Below, one piece after another: positions 1 through 7,151 of a DNA stretch of 64,000 nt. The translations under genes and the position numbers were made by a program. The DNA is from Mucilaginibacter corticis (GTDB lineage Bacteria > Bacteroidota > Bacteroidia > Sphingobacteriales > Sphingobacteriaceae). Each line of letters starts with the position of its first letter. The stretch's first letter is position 1. The stretch lies in the NCBI RefSeq assembly GCF_007558865.1, contig NZ_VLPK01000001.1:2337485-2401484 (forward strand), read 5' to 3'. The notes under the pieces are model-generated. The model saw only the letters and a program-made list of their open reading frames with translations. It had not been told where the DNA came from and made no database searches.

Positions 1-133
1 TGTCTGTAAGGGCTGTAAACCATTCAAAACCAAACCCGTGGATAATGTAAGCTTGCAGGCCTGCCCATGCAAGCCCGCAAGCCGCGAATGACCAGCGCAG
101 TTTTTGAAATGTTAATGAATGTGATACAGCCAA
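1..133 (-). CDS. N-terminus of a probable LytS-type sensor histidine kinase (partial)
   Basis: Only about the first 44 codons lie in the window; the gene runs off the left edge. The frame is open downstream of the LiaF-like gene and encodes a hydrophobic stretch (LRWSFAACGLAWAGLQAYII, then HGFGFEWFTALTD) typical of the first membrane helices of LytS/YehU-like kinases. No ATG is available in this frame, because a stop lies at about nt 163-161; a TTG at 133-131 is the best candidate start. The identity is inferred from the membrane segment plus the frequent pairing of LiaF-like genes with LytS kinases in Bacteroidota. The kinase domains are outside the window, so another membrane protein is possible. 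Confidence 0.45.
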   Translation of the reverse strand, partial: MAVSHSLTFQKLRWSFAACGLAWAGLQAYIIHGFGFEWFTALTD

Positions 134-171
134 AACGCTATAATTATTTACGGTTGATGTTTAATTTAATA

Positions 172-1017
172 TTAATAACTGCGGATATCTACCCCTGCAA
201 AGATGGATACGCCTTTTAGCACCAATACCTTGTTGCTATCTAAAGGCGCGCTGGTTCTTACCCTTTTATCATCTACACCGGCAAACACGGCTGCCATATC
301 TGATACCACCATCCAGTGCGATGGTACAATTATTTTGGTACCGCCAAATATCTGTGTGATATCTATAACCACACGACCATTAATGTTGGCTTGTGTAAAA
401 TCAAGCTCGGCACCGCCCATTACATTCACAACCTCGCCACCCTGGAAGTTTTTTGAGAAGATAGTTTTCTTAACGCTCCCAAAAACCGATACGGCATCCA
501 AGTGCTCGTCGCCGGTAAAAGTGTTTGTATTAGAGTTAGGCGAAGTTGACTGATCAGCAGGTTCAGCGCCTACGGTGTAGTCAACTATAGGGTCGTTTGG
601 GTTAACCGGGTTTGGGTTGTTAAAATTATACTTGCCCGAATCCCATTTTCTTTTCCAGTCTTTCTTATCCCAGGTAGTATGGTCGTTACGCCTTAACAGA
701 AAGTAAGCACCTATACATATCAGCAGCACCGGCCAAAAAATGGCACTTGCATCAAAAGCGGGTATAATATCCTGCAGAAGTAAAAAACAGCCAAAGCCGG
801 TTACAATTAACCAGCCTTTGTTATTGAAATTATTTTTACCGCCCATATAAAGGCCCAATACAATGAGGCCTGTAGGAAAGCTGATCAGCCAGCCCGGGAA
901 CGAAACAAATTCTTTTAAAAGCAGGGATACGCCTATGATGAGTAAAACTATGCCGGCTAAAACCTTCCCCCGGCGCGGGTTATTTTGATATTCTATATTA
1001 TTGATGTCGTTAGCCAT
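172..1017 (-). CDS. LiaF-like membrane protein (four-helix N-terminus, YvqF-type C-terminal domain)
   Basis: 281 aa. Four hydrophobic segments fill about residues 19-110 (starting VLAGIVLLIIGVSLLL), then comes a polar Asn/Pro-rich linker (about 115-165) and a C-terminal beta-rich domain with the repeated 'VFGSVKK / VMGGAELDF / IFGGTKIIVP / VFAGVDD' pattern seen in the LiaF/YvqF C-terminal fold. LiaF proteins modulate envelope-stress two-component systems, so a role in sensing membrane or cell-wall stress with the kinase next door is likely but inferred. The ATG at 1017 sits about 23 nt downstream of a good Bacteroidota promoter. The gene and the downstream partial kinase gene are close enough (38 nt) to be co-transcribed. 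Confidence 0.8.
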   Translation of the reverse strand: MANDINNIEYQNNPRRGKVLAGIVLLIIGVSLLLKEFVSFPGWLISFPTGLIVLGLYMGGKNNFNNKGWLIVTGFGCFLLLQDIIPAFDASAIFWPVLLICIGAYFLLRRNDHTTWDKKDWKRKWDSGKYNFNNPNPVNPNDPIVDYTVGAEPADQSTSPNSNTNTFTGDEHLDAVSVFGSVKKTIFSKNFQGGEVVNVMGGAELDFTQANINGRVVIDITQIFGGTKIIVPSHWMVVSDMAAVFAGVDDKRVRTSAPLDSNKVLVLKGVSIFAGVDIRSY

Positions 1018-1039
1018 GATCTTATTTTTAAATCTTACT

Positions 1040-1070
1040 CAAAAGTAAGGCACTAATATAGCGAGCCAAA
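1040..1070 (-). promoter_or_regulatory. Bacteroidota sigma-70 promoter of the LiaF-like gene
   Basis: On the minus strand a -33 TTTG (1070-1067) is followed after 19 nt by TACTTTTG (1047-1040), an exact match to the TAnnTTTG -7 box. The ATG lies 22 nt downstream of the box, which leaves a short leader. Confidence 0.65.
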
Positions 1071-1230
1071 ACTAAATCTGGCGACTATCCTTAAAGAACT
1101 CGGTAAACGCGGGTGTTTTTTCGGTAGAAAAGGTGGCCGTTCTGATTGTTTATGGTCACACAACTCTAAACAGGAAAAATAGCAGTAAAATAACAAGCTT
1201 TATTGAAGCAAAAACAAGCCAATATTATTC

Positions 1231-1794
1231 TTATTGCGGCCGGTGAAACAGGCCCACATAGGCGGCTTTACCAATGATATGGCCCTGCATTAATTTGAAA
1301 ATATTTAGCTTGGTTTCAAGCGGCTTGTCAGCCGCTTTTTCATCTAATTTAATGTCTAAGGCAAACAGCTCAAACACGTAATGGTGTAGCGGTCCTGAAG
1401 CTGCCGCGCCGGGTCCGCGATAGCCTACAACGGCATTACTTACCTGGTAACTGCCGTCGGCAAGTTTAGGCCCGGCGGGTATATTTTCTGCTAATGAGGT
1501 AGCGGTGCCCGGGATATTCCATACCAGCCAATGCAAGTTATCGTCCATGTTTTTATTGAGTGCGAGGTCAACATCATGCATCCATAACACAAAGCTTTGC
1601 GTTCCGGCAGGAACATCGCTCCAGGTAAGTTCAGGCGACACAGCGGCACCTGTTGTCGAGGCCTGTGTATATTTTAAAGGGATCAAACCACCATCAGCAA
1701 ACGCGGTAGTGGTTAAGCGCATGGGTTTGCTTTGCGCAAATGATAAAGCAATAGTACTTAACAGCAATGCAATAGTGGCCAAATATTTTTTCAT
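1231..1794 (-). CDS. YbhB/YbcL-type (Raf kinase inhibitor-like, PEBP) secreted protein
   Basis: 187 aa with a clear signal peptide (MKKYLATIALLLSTIALSFA, cleavage near residue 20), so a periplasmic or exported location is expected. The mature part carries PEBP-fold landmarks: SPELTWSDVPAGTQSFVLWM followed by HDVD, HWLVWNIPGTA, then GYRGPGA and GPLHHYVFELFALD. These correspond to the ligand-pocket elements DPDAP, HW and GPxxHxYxF of bacterial YbhB/YbcL proteins. Family length (about 160-190 aa) fits. The molecular role of bacterial members is poorly defined. It is monocistronic, and no terminator is obvious downstream. Confidence 0.88.
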   Translation of the reverse strand: MKKYLATIALLLSTIALSFAQSKPMRLTTTAFADGGLIPLKYTQASTTGAAVSPELTWSDVPAGTQSFVLWMHDVDLALNKNMDDNLHWLVWNIPGTATSLAENIPAGPKLADGSYQVSNAVVGYRGPGAAASGPLHHYVFELFALDIKLDEKAADKPLETKLNIFKLMQGHIIGKAAYVGLFHRPQ

Positions 1795-1892
1795 GGTGAG
1801 TGGTTTTTATAAAATTAAAACTATTACCGATTGAAACAAAATCAATCTTTGACAGTCAAATTTATCTATTTTAGATATTACAATTAATACCT

Positions 1893-2306
1893 ATGCAACG
1901 TGAGTTTACTGTTCATCCCAACTATAAAATTGCTTATTATTTATTAAGTACTGCTGTGGTAGTCATTTCGTTTTTTGTTGCCTATAATGATTTCAGATTT
2001 ACAACCTGCTTTTTTTCTGTGATTGCTACAATAGCAGGTCTATCGATTCCGATTAGTGTAAATAGGCGAAAAGTTATTGTAAGCGATGATAAAATTACCG
2101 TAATTGATTTTTTCAATACGCATCAGATAAATATAATAAATGTTAAAGGTTACCGAAGGAAAAGGAAAGATATGATAATAGAGCCAAACGCTATTAATGA
2201 CTTGAAAATTGAAATAAATAATTATCCGGATCTATTTGAAGATGGCGATGAACTTATATACTATATAAGTTCGCATTTTAAAGATTTGGATAAAAAAGAT
2301 CTTTAG
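1893..2306 (+). CDS. Hypothetical two-helix membrane protein, possibly PH-like
   Basis: 137 aa, not recognised with certainty. Two hydrophobic helices occupy about residues 13-55 (KIAYYLLSTAVVVISFFVAY and CFFSVIATIAGLSIPISV). The rest is a beta-rich cytosolic domain (RKVIVSDDKITVIDFF, then INIINVKGYRRKRKDM) like the YcxB/bPH-type domains found after two helices. The C-terminus is acidic/lysine-rich (LDKKDL). The gene is visibly more AT-rich than its neighbours. It is convergent with agmatine deiminase, with 15 nt between the stop codons. Confidence 0.6.
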   Translation: MQREFTVHPNYKIAYYLLSTAVVVISFFVAYNDFRFTTCFFSVIATIAGLSIPISVNRRKVIVSDDKITVIDFFNTHQINIINVKGYRRKRKDMIIEPNAINDLKIEINNYPDLFEDGDELIYYISSHFKDLDKKDL

Positions 2307-2321
2307 ATAAAACACGATGCA

Positions 2322-3359
2322 TTACACCGCCGGTTCCTGCTGGCTCAAACAATGAAAACTGCCCAATCCCCAGATAATATCTGTCGAATCGATGCCGATC
2401 ACTTTTCTGTCGGGGAAACAGCCTTGTAAAATATCTAACGCTTTATCATCCTTATCACAACGATAAGTAGGTACCACCACAGCCGCGTTGCCTATGTAGA
2501 AATTGGCGTATGATGCCGGCAGGCGCTGATCGTCATAAACAACCGCGTCGGGCATAGGCAGCTCAATAATGTTGAGTTGTTTGCCATTTAGCAAGCGCAT
2601 GGTTTTCAGGGTATCCAGGTTTTCCTGCAGGATGTGGTAATTTTCATCGTGCTTATTTTCCTCAACAACGGTAACCACGGTATCTTCATTTACAAAGCGG
2701 GTAATGTCGTCAATATGGCCATCGGTATCATCGCCGATAATGCCGTCGCCCAGCCATAAAATTTGCTCTGCGCCGTAGTAATTATACAGATATTCCTCTA
2801 TCTGTTGCTTGTTTAAATGCGGATTACGGTTTTGGTTAAGCAAACAGGCAGTAGTAGTTAAGATTGTACCCGCACCATTAAAATCAACCGATCCGCCTTC
2901 CATTACTATACCCGGATGGTAAACCTGTAACCCGAATTGATTGCCAATTTTTGTTGGGATAACGTCATCCAGGTCGAACGGGGGATATTTGCCACCCCAG
3001 GCGTTATAACCCCAATCAACTATGGCTTTTTCTTTGGTTGTGGGATTGATCAAAAATGCGGGGCCATGGTCGCGGCACCAGGCATCATTAGTAGCAAAAT
3101 GATAAAATTCTATCTTACTTAAATCGGCACCAACCAACTGCAATTGCTGTTTCGCAAAAGCTTCCATTTGCGCATCTTTAACGTTAATACGCACAATTTC
3201 ACCAACGGTTAAAGCTTTGATGAACTCGCAGTACTGCGGATAGATGCTCATGATCTTACCCGGCCATGATTCTTCCTTATGCGGCCAGCTTAGCCAGGTG
3301 GCAGTGTGCGGATGCCATTCGGCAGGAAATGTAAAACCTTGTTGTTTTGGGTAAGTCAT
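2322..3359 (-). CDS. aguA: Agmatine deiminase family protein
   Basis: 345 aa. It should hydrolyse agmatine to N-carbamoylputrescine and ammonia, the first step of the arginine-decarboxylase route to putrescine; cytosolic. It belongs to the PAD-type guanidine deiminase fold: N-terminal PAEWHPHTATWLSWPH, the substrate motif NDAWCRDHGPAFLI, EGGSVDFNG, DGHIDD around residue 215, and a C-terminal GSFHCLSQQEP with the catalytic Cys at about 337. The ATG at 3359 is the only sensible start. The next gene in the same direction region (3475-4344, upstream) encodes the enzyme for the following step, so the two form a pathway pair. A 31-bp inverted repeat separates them, so co-transcription would pass through it. 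Confidence 0.93.
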   Translation of the reverse strand: MTYPKQQGFTFPAEWHPHTATWLSWPHKEESWPGKIMSIYPQYCEFIKALTVGEIVRINVKDAQMEAFAKQQLQLVGADLSKIEFYHFATNDAWCRDHGPAFLINPTTKEKAIVDWGYNAWGGKYPPFDLDDVIPTKIGNQFGLQVYHPGIVMEGGSVDFNGAGTILTTTACLLNQNRNPHLNKQQIEEYLYNYYGAEQILWLGDGIIGDDTDGHIDDITRFVNEDTVVTVVEENKHDENYHILQENLDTLKTMRLLNGKQLNIIELPMPDAVVYDDQRLPASYANFYIGNAAVVVPTYRCDKDDKALDILQGCFPDRKVIGIDSTDIIWGLGSFHCLSQQEPAV

Positions 3360-3376
3360 GGTTGGTAATTATTTAC

Positions 3377-3468
3377 AAGCGTCATTGCGAGTAACGAAGC
3401 AATCTCTACGCTTGCATGTCGTGATGTTTAATAGTTCAGAGATTGCTTCGTTACTCGCAATGACGCTT
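3377..3468. repeat. REP-like element: 31-bp perfect inverted repeat (GTCATTGCGAG family)
   Basis: Arms 3377-3407 and 3438-3468 are exact reverse complements (core GTCATTGCGAGTAACGAAGC) around a 30-nt loop. It lies between aguA and aguB. A half copy occurs at about 14553-14580 (GAGATTGCTTCGTTCCTCGC). It could fold as a long mRNA hairpin affecting the aguB-aguA message. Confidence 0.85.
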
Positions 3469-3474
3469 TATTAT

Positions 3475-4344
3475 TTAGTCGTTATCAAGTAAACGTTTAG
3501 TAATTGGCTGATATGAATCAATACGGCGGTCGCGTAAAAACGGCCAGTGCGTGCGGTAATAATCTGTTTTATTAAGATCCAATTCCTGAACAATAACTTC
3601 TTCTTGGTCATGTGTGGTTTGATGGATAATGGTGCCAAACGGATTTGAAAAGAATGATCCGCCCCAGAATTTAACACCGGCTTCTTCGCCTACGCGGTTA
3701 ACGCTTACTACGTGTACACCATTGGCAACAGCGTGCGAGCGTTGGATGGTTTGCCACGCATTGTATTGCTCAACATTGGTCGCTTCGTCCTGTGTAGTTG
3801 CCCAGCCTATGGCGGTTGGGTAAAACAGTATCTCGGCACCCATCAAGGCAGTTATACGCGCAGCTTCAGGATACCATTGATCCCAGCAGATCAGCACACC
3901 TATGGTAGCAAATTTGGTTTTGAAAACTTTGTAGCCCAAATCACCGGGGGTGAAATAAAACTTTTCGTAAAAACCCGGATCGTCAGGGATATGCATTTTA
4001 CGGTATTTGCCCAGGTAAGCACCATCGGCATCAATAACGGCGGTTGTATTATGGTAAAGGCCCTGCGCACGTTTTTCAAACAACGAAGCAACTATAACCA
4101 CACCCAAATCGGCAGCGACTTTTGAAAGCGCGTCAGTTGACGGGCCCGGAATAGCCTCGGCCAGTAAAAAATTATCATGATCTTCAACATCACAAAAATA
4201 AAGTGATGTAAACAGCTCTTGCAGGCAAACTATCTGCGCGCCTTTGGCAGCGGCTTCTTTTACCTTTACAATGGCCTTATCTAAATTTTCTTGCTTGTTG
4301 GCTGTGCAGCTTATCTGCACAATACCTACCTGTACTTTGCTCAT
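3475..4344 (-). CDS. aguB: Carbon-nitrogen hydrolase, probable N-carbamoylputrescine amidohydrolase
   Basis: 289 aa. Nitrilase-superfamily enzyme predicted to convert N-carbamoylputrescine to putrescine, CO2 and NH3. The catalytic triad is visible: Glu43 (CLQELFTSLYFC), Lys in KYRKMHIPDDPGFYEK, and Cys in GVLICWDQWYPEAARI; the FYFTPGD and QYNAWQTIQRSHAVANG stretches are typical of the AguB clade. The reading frame extends 6 codons further to a TTG, but that TTG lies inside the promoter -7 box, so ATG at 4344 (MSKVQVGIVQ) is the start. Polyamine supply together with aguA is the likely role. Confidence 0.92.
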   Translation of the reverse strand: MSKVQVGIVQISCTANKQENLDKAIVKVKEAAAKGAQIVCLQELFTSLYFCDVEDHDNFLLAEAIPGPSTDALSKVAADLGVVIVASLFEKRAQGLYHNTTAVIDADGAYLGKYRKMHIPDDPGFYEKFYFTPGDLGYKVFKTKFATIGVLICWDQWYPEAARITALMGAEILFYPTAIGWATTQDEATNVEQYNAWQTIQRSHAVANGVHVVSVNRVGEEAGVKFWGGSFFSNPFGTIIHQTTHDQEEVIVQELDLNKTDYYRTHWPFLRDRRIDSYQPITKRLLDND

Positions 4345-4358
4345 CCCTAAAAATTTTT

Positions 4359-4367
4359 GCAAAAGTA
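4359..4367 (-). promoter_or_regulatory. Promoter -7 box of aguB
   Basis: Minus-strand TACTTTTGC (4367-4359) matches TAnnTTTGC. The aguB ATG follows 14 nt after the box, giving a leader of only a few nucleotides. No TTG -33 element is evident; the upstream DNA is the CTAATCTCTAA repeat described next. Confidence 0.6.
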
Positions 4368-4370
4368 GTA

Positions 4371-4525
4371 TTTAGAGATTAGAGATTGGTTAATTAGATA
4401 TTAGTTATTTAAACTTTATAGTCACCGGTTTCTAATAATATATTGCTATCATGGTTAATGCATGTTTATTTTAACATTTATTAACCATTCCCTAATAACT
4501 AATCTCTAATTAACTAATCTCTAAA
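4371..4525. repeat. Inverted repeat spanning a divergent promoter pair
   Basis: The left arm 4371-4408 (TTTAGAGATTAG..TTAATTAGA.ATTAGTTAT) and right arm 4495-4525 are near-perfect reverse complements; the left arm has one 6-7 nt insertion. A second inverted repeat is nested inside (ATGGTTAAT at 4451-4459 and ATTAACCAT at 4480-4488). The -7 boxes of aguB and of the 4545 gene lie just outside the two arms. Confidence 0.8.
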
Positions 4526-4530
4526 AAAGC

Positions 4531-4539
4531 TACCTTTGC
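4531..4539 (+). promoter_or_regulatory. Promoter -7 box of the flippase-like gene (near-leaderless)
   Basis: TACCTTTGC is an exact TAnnTTTGC box, and the ATG at 4545 starts only 5 nt after it. If transcription begins about 7 nt after the box centre, the mRNA would have essentially no leader. Confidence 0.6.
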
Positions 4540-4544
4540 AGCCG

Positions 4545-5525
4545 ATGACAGAAATTGATAAAAGCATTATTAACGAGGTGGAGGACGAAATTAAACCCAA
4601 AACCTGGAAAGGTACCCTTTGGAACATTACCAAAACGCTTTTAAAATTTGCAGTAACATCTGTGCTGCTATATTTTGTATTCAGGCATGTGCCGTTTAAA
4701 GACGTTAAATACAGGTTATTACATGCCAATTACTGGTGGATGTTTGCAGCGCTGATCTGCTTCTTTCTGTCAATGATCGTGTCGGCATGGCGGTTAATGA
4801 GTTTCTTTAATTCTATCAATTTAAGACTCGATCCTAAGTTTAATTTCAGGCTATACCTGTTAGGGCTTTTTTATAATTTCCTGCTTCCGGGCGGTATAGG
4901 CGGCGATGGCTATAAGATTTGGCTGCTTAATAAAAACTATAAACTACCCGGTAAAAAAGTTTTCTGGGCTATCATGTTCGACAGGTTGAGCGGTTTATGG
5001 GCCATAGGCCTGATAACTGTTGTGTTGATATTTTTGATCCCTCAAATTGATATCCACATCGGTATCCCATTGGGCATTTTTGCTGTAGCATCGGCTATAT
5101 ATTACTTTGTTGCTTATAAGTTTTTCAGGGAATATACTCGCTATTTTTTTGCAGGGCATGCCAAAGCGGTTGTGGTGCAGGGTTTCCAGGTACTTGCCAT
5201 TGTATTTATACTATTGGGGCAAGATTTTCACGATAAATTCTCGCCTTACCTGTTATCATTCCTGATATCCGCGCTGGCAACTATCATTCCTATCAGTGTG
5301 GGCGGTGCGGGTATCCGCGAAACGGTGTTTACCCAGTTAACAAAAGTGTTCCCGATGGATAAGACACTGGCCGTTTTCCTGCCGGGATCTTTTTATATCA
5401 TATCTCTTTTAGTCGCTTTGTTGGGCATATATTATGTGATCAGGCCAAGCCGGTTGGAAGAGGGTCTACCCAAAGGTCAGTCGGTTGTTGATGATGAAGA
5501 TACAGAGCAGGCAAAAACTGTTTAA
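4545..5525 (+). CDS. Lysylphosphatidylglycerol synthase TM-region / flippase-like membrane protein
   Basis: 326 aa polytopic inner-membrane protein of the UPF0104 / LPG-synthase transmembrane-domain family. Eight or so hydrophobic helices are visible, starting around residue 25 (LLKFAVTSVLLYFVF). Family marks include NFLLPGGIGGDGYKIWLL, MFDRLSGLWAIG and ISVGGAGIRETVF. Members without the C-terminal aminoacyltransferase domain are thought to translocate lipids; the substrate here is unknown. The start is ATG at 4545, because the longer frame begins at a TTG inside the promoter box. The stop codon is 12 nt before the SDR gene, so the two probably form an operon. Confidence 0.88.
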   Translation: MTEIDKSIINEVEDEIKPKTWKGTLWNITKTLLKFAVTSVLLYFVFRHVPFKDVKYRLLHANYWWMFAALICFFLSMIVSAWRLMSFFNSINLRLDPKFNFRLYLLGLFYNFLLPGGIGGDGYKIWLLNKNYKLPGKKVFWAIMFDRLSGLWAIGLITVVLIFLIPQIDIHIGIPLGIFAVASAIYYFVAYKFFREYTRYFFAGHAKAVVVQGFQVLAIVFILLGQDFHDKFSPYLLSFLISALATIIPISVGGAGIRETVFTQLTKVFPMDKTLAVFLPGSFYIISLLVALLGIYYVIRPSRLEEGLPKGQSVVDDEDTEQAKTV

Positions 5526-5537
5526 TCTGAAAATTTT

Positions 5538-6242
5538 ATGAATATTGTTATAACAGGAGCCAGCAGCGGGGTAGGGTTTGAAGCGGTAATTGAGCTTATT
5601 TTATCGGGTAAGCATAAGGTGATCGCGCTGGCACGGTCGCAGGACAAACTGGAACGCCTGGCCGAGATCTGCGCCGGCTTAAATCCCGACGGCGTACTTT
5701 ATCCTATAGCTTTTGATATTGTACATGATGATTACGATGGCCTGCAGCAATTCATCAACAGTAATTTCGACGGTACTATTGATGTGCTGATCAACAATGC
5801 TGGCGTTTTAATCAACAAGCCCTTTAGTGATTTATTGGAAACAGATTTTGTAGAAATGCTGCAAAGCAATTTTATAGGGCATGTACGCATTATACAAAGT
5901 TTGCAGAAGTTTATGCCTAACGGATCACACATTGTAAACATAGGCAGTATGGGCGGTTTTCAGGGCAGCGCGAAGTTTGCGGGGCTGTCGGCCTATTCGG
6001 CAAGTAAGGCCGCTCTACATACGCTAACCGAATGCCTGGCGCAGGAATTTACTGAACAAGGTGTAAAAGTTAACTGCCTGGCGTTAGGCTCGGCGCAAAC
6101 AGAAATGCTGGAAAAAGCTTTCCCCGGTTATCAATCGCCGGTGATGGCTTTTGAAATGGGCAAGTACATTGCTGATTTCGCCTTAACAGGGCACAAGTTT
6201 TTTAACGGTAAGATCTTACCGGTAGCGGTGAGTACGCCATAA
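5538..6242 (+). CDS. SDR-family NAD(P)-dependent oxidoreductase
   Basis: 234 aa, classical short-chain dehydrogenase/reductase. The N-terminal cofactor motif is TGASSGVG (residues 6-13). It has NNAGV near residue 88, the catalytic Ser in IGSMGG, and YSASK (Tyr and Lys of the active site) near residue 154, followed by the FTEQGVKVNCLALG strand-helix region. The substrate cannot be read from sequence; lipid or sugar alcohols are possible. It lies 12 nt downstream of the flippase-like gene and is followed by a strong terminator. Confidence 0.9.
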   Translation: MNIVITGASSGVGFEAVIELILSGKHKVIALARSQDKLERLAEICAGLNPDGVLYPIAFDIVHDDYDGLQQFINSNFDGTIDVLINNAGVLINKPFSDLLETDFVEMLQSNFIGHVRIIQSLQKFMPNGSHIVNIGSMGGFQGSAKFAGLSAYSASKAALHTLTECLAQEFTEQGVKVNCLALGSAQTEMLEKAFPGYQSPVMAFEMGKYIADFALTGHKFFNGKILPVAVSTP

Positions 6243-6280
6243 ACAAACAAGCCCTGAAAACTTTCGGGGCTTGTTTGTTT
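6241..6280 (+). terminator. Rho-independent terminator after the SDR gene
   Basis: A perfect 14-bp stem, AAACAAACAAGCCC / GGGCTTGTTTGTTT, with a 12-nt loop overlaps the SDR stop codon. Because the stem ends in A-rich and T-rich tracts it may work in both directions, also serving the convergent gene at 6290-6577. Confidence 0.85.
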
Positions 6281-6289
6281 TAAAGTGTT

Positions 6290-6577
6290 TTATTTTTTGA
6301 ATAGCAACATCATCAAAGCGATCATACCGCCAAATTGGCCTGCCCAAAAAATGAACATCCATTTTATGATGTCAGCTTTATTTTCTGCAGCCTCTTTTCT
6401 GACATCGCCAATTTGCTTGACAAGGTCATCTTTAGTAGCCAATGATTTAATGCTTGCTTCCACAGATCGTTCTGTTTTGTTATCAATGTATTTAAACATC
6501 GCCTCGGTGGTGTCGTTGCCTAACTTATCAGACAGTAACTGGTACAACCGGGCGGTTTCTTTTGCTTCTAAGTACAT
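6290..6577 (-). CDS. Small coiled-coil protein with C-terminal membrane anchor
   Basis: 95 aa. The N-terminal two thirds are charged and helical (LEAKETARLYQLLSDKLG, SVEASIKSLATKDDLVKQIG, DVRKEAAENKADI), consistent with a coiled coil. The C-terminus is one hydrophobic helix (MFIFWAGQFGGMIALMMLLF) ending in KK. This layout resembles the DUF1640/CCDC90-like small anchored coiled-coil proteins. Function is unknown. It is convergent with the SDR gene and shares its terminator hairpin. Confidence 0.7.
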   Translation of the reverse strand: MYLEAKETARLYQLLSDKLGNDTTEAMFKYIDNKTERSVEASIKSLATKDDLVKQIGDVRKEAAENKADIIKWMFIFWAGQFGGMIALMMLLFKK

Positions 6578-6655
6578 AACAAATATAGTGATAAGGTTTA
6601 GGTAATTGTGATAAGTTCAGGCAAATAAAGTTTAGGTTGATTGATATGATGAGGT

Positions 6656-6994
6656 CTAGTTTCTGCTGCCGACCTTTAAAAATTCGTTCACTATAATTTC
6701 TGAAATATATTTTTTGTTACCGTCTTTATCTACATAGCTGCGGTTGCTCAGGCGGCCCTCTACTACGATCTCGTCGCCCTTCTTTAGTAACTCACCGGCT
6801 ATTTGGGCCTGTGCGCCCCATATCACCAGGTTATGCCATTGGGTATCGGTTATCTTTTCGCCTTTGTCATTTTTGTAGCTGTCGTTTGTTGCTAATGACA
6901 GTTTTGCCAGTTTCTTGTTGGTATCAAATGTTTTTACTTCAGGGTCCATGCCCAATGCACCTACAAGGCGTACGCTGTTTTTTAATGAGTTCAT
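6656..6994 (-). CDS. ssb: Single-stranded DNA-binding protein, short form
   Basis: 112 aa from ATG at 6994 (MNSLKNSVRLVGALGMDPEV). OB-fold marks: LAKLSLATNDSYKNDKGEK, TQWHNLVIWGAQA, LKKGDEIVVEGRLSNRSY, DGNKKYISEIIVNEF. A longer frame exists upstream (to 7054), but those residues do not look like SSB and would overlap the promoter. It ends at FLKVGSRN right after the OB fold, so it lacks the disordered linker and acidic DDDIPF-type tip that recruits repair partners in canonical SSB. This suggests an accessory SSB rather than the housekeeping one. Confidence 0.9.
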   Translation of the reverse strand: MNSLKNSVRLVGALGMDPEVKTFDTNKKLAKLSLATNDSYKNDKGEKITDTQWHNLVIWGAQAQIAGELLKKGDEIVVEGRLSNRSYVDKDGNKKYISEIIVNEFLKVGSRN

Positions 6995-7106
6995 GATTTT
7001 CTTCGTTTTATCTGTAATAATATTTAGTCCGTTATTGACGATACAAAGGTGCATCCAGACAAAAATATTAGTCGGTTAATAAGCGCTTATAGTCGACAAT
7101 ATTCAT

Positions 7107-7122
7107 TTGCAAACGTTTGCAA
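7107..7122. promoter_or_regulatory. LacI-type 16-bp palindromic operator
   Basis: TTGCAAACGTTTGCAA is a perfect palindrome with the central CG pair characteristic of LacI/GalR-family operators (compare the PurR box core GCAAACGTTTGC). It overlaps the putative -33 TTG (7117-7119) of the gene at 7152 and lies in the ssb divergent region. A second palindrome, TAAGCGCTTA, is at 7080-7089. No LacI-family gene is in the window. Confidence 0.55.
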
Positions 7123-7139
7123 GCGGTTTTATTAATTGT

Positions 7140-7147
7140 TACCTTAG
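7140..7147 (+). promoter_or_regulatory. Probable -7 box of the zinc-ribbon gene
   Basis: TACCTTAG (one mismatch to TAnnTTTG) lies 20 nt after TTG at 7117-7119. The ATG at 7152 begins 4 nt after the box, again a near-leaderless arrangement. Confidence 0.45.
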
Positions 7148-7151
7148 CCTT

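Noticed and set aside
3712..4125. 137-aa frame opposite aguB
   Set aside because: It is antisense to a gene with intact catalytic residues and has no independent features.
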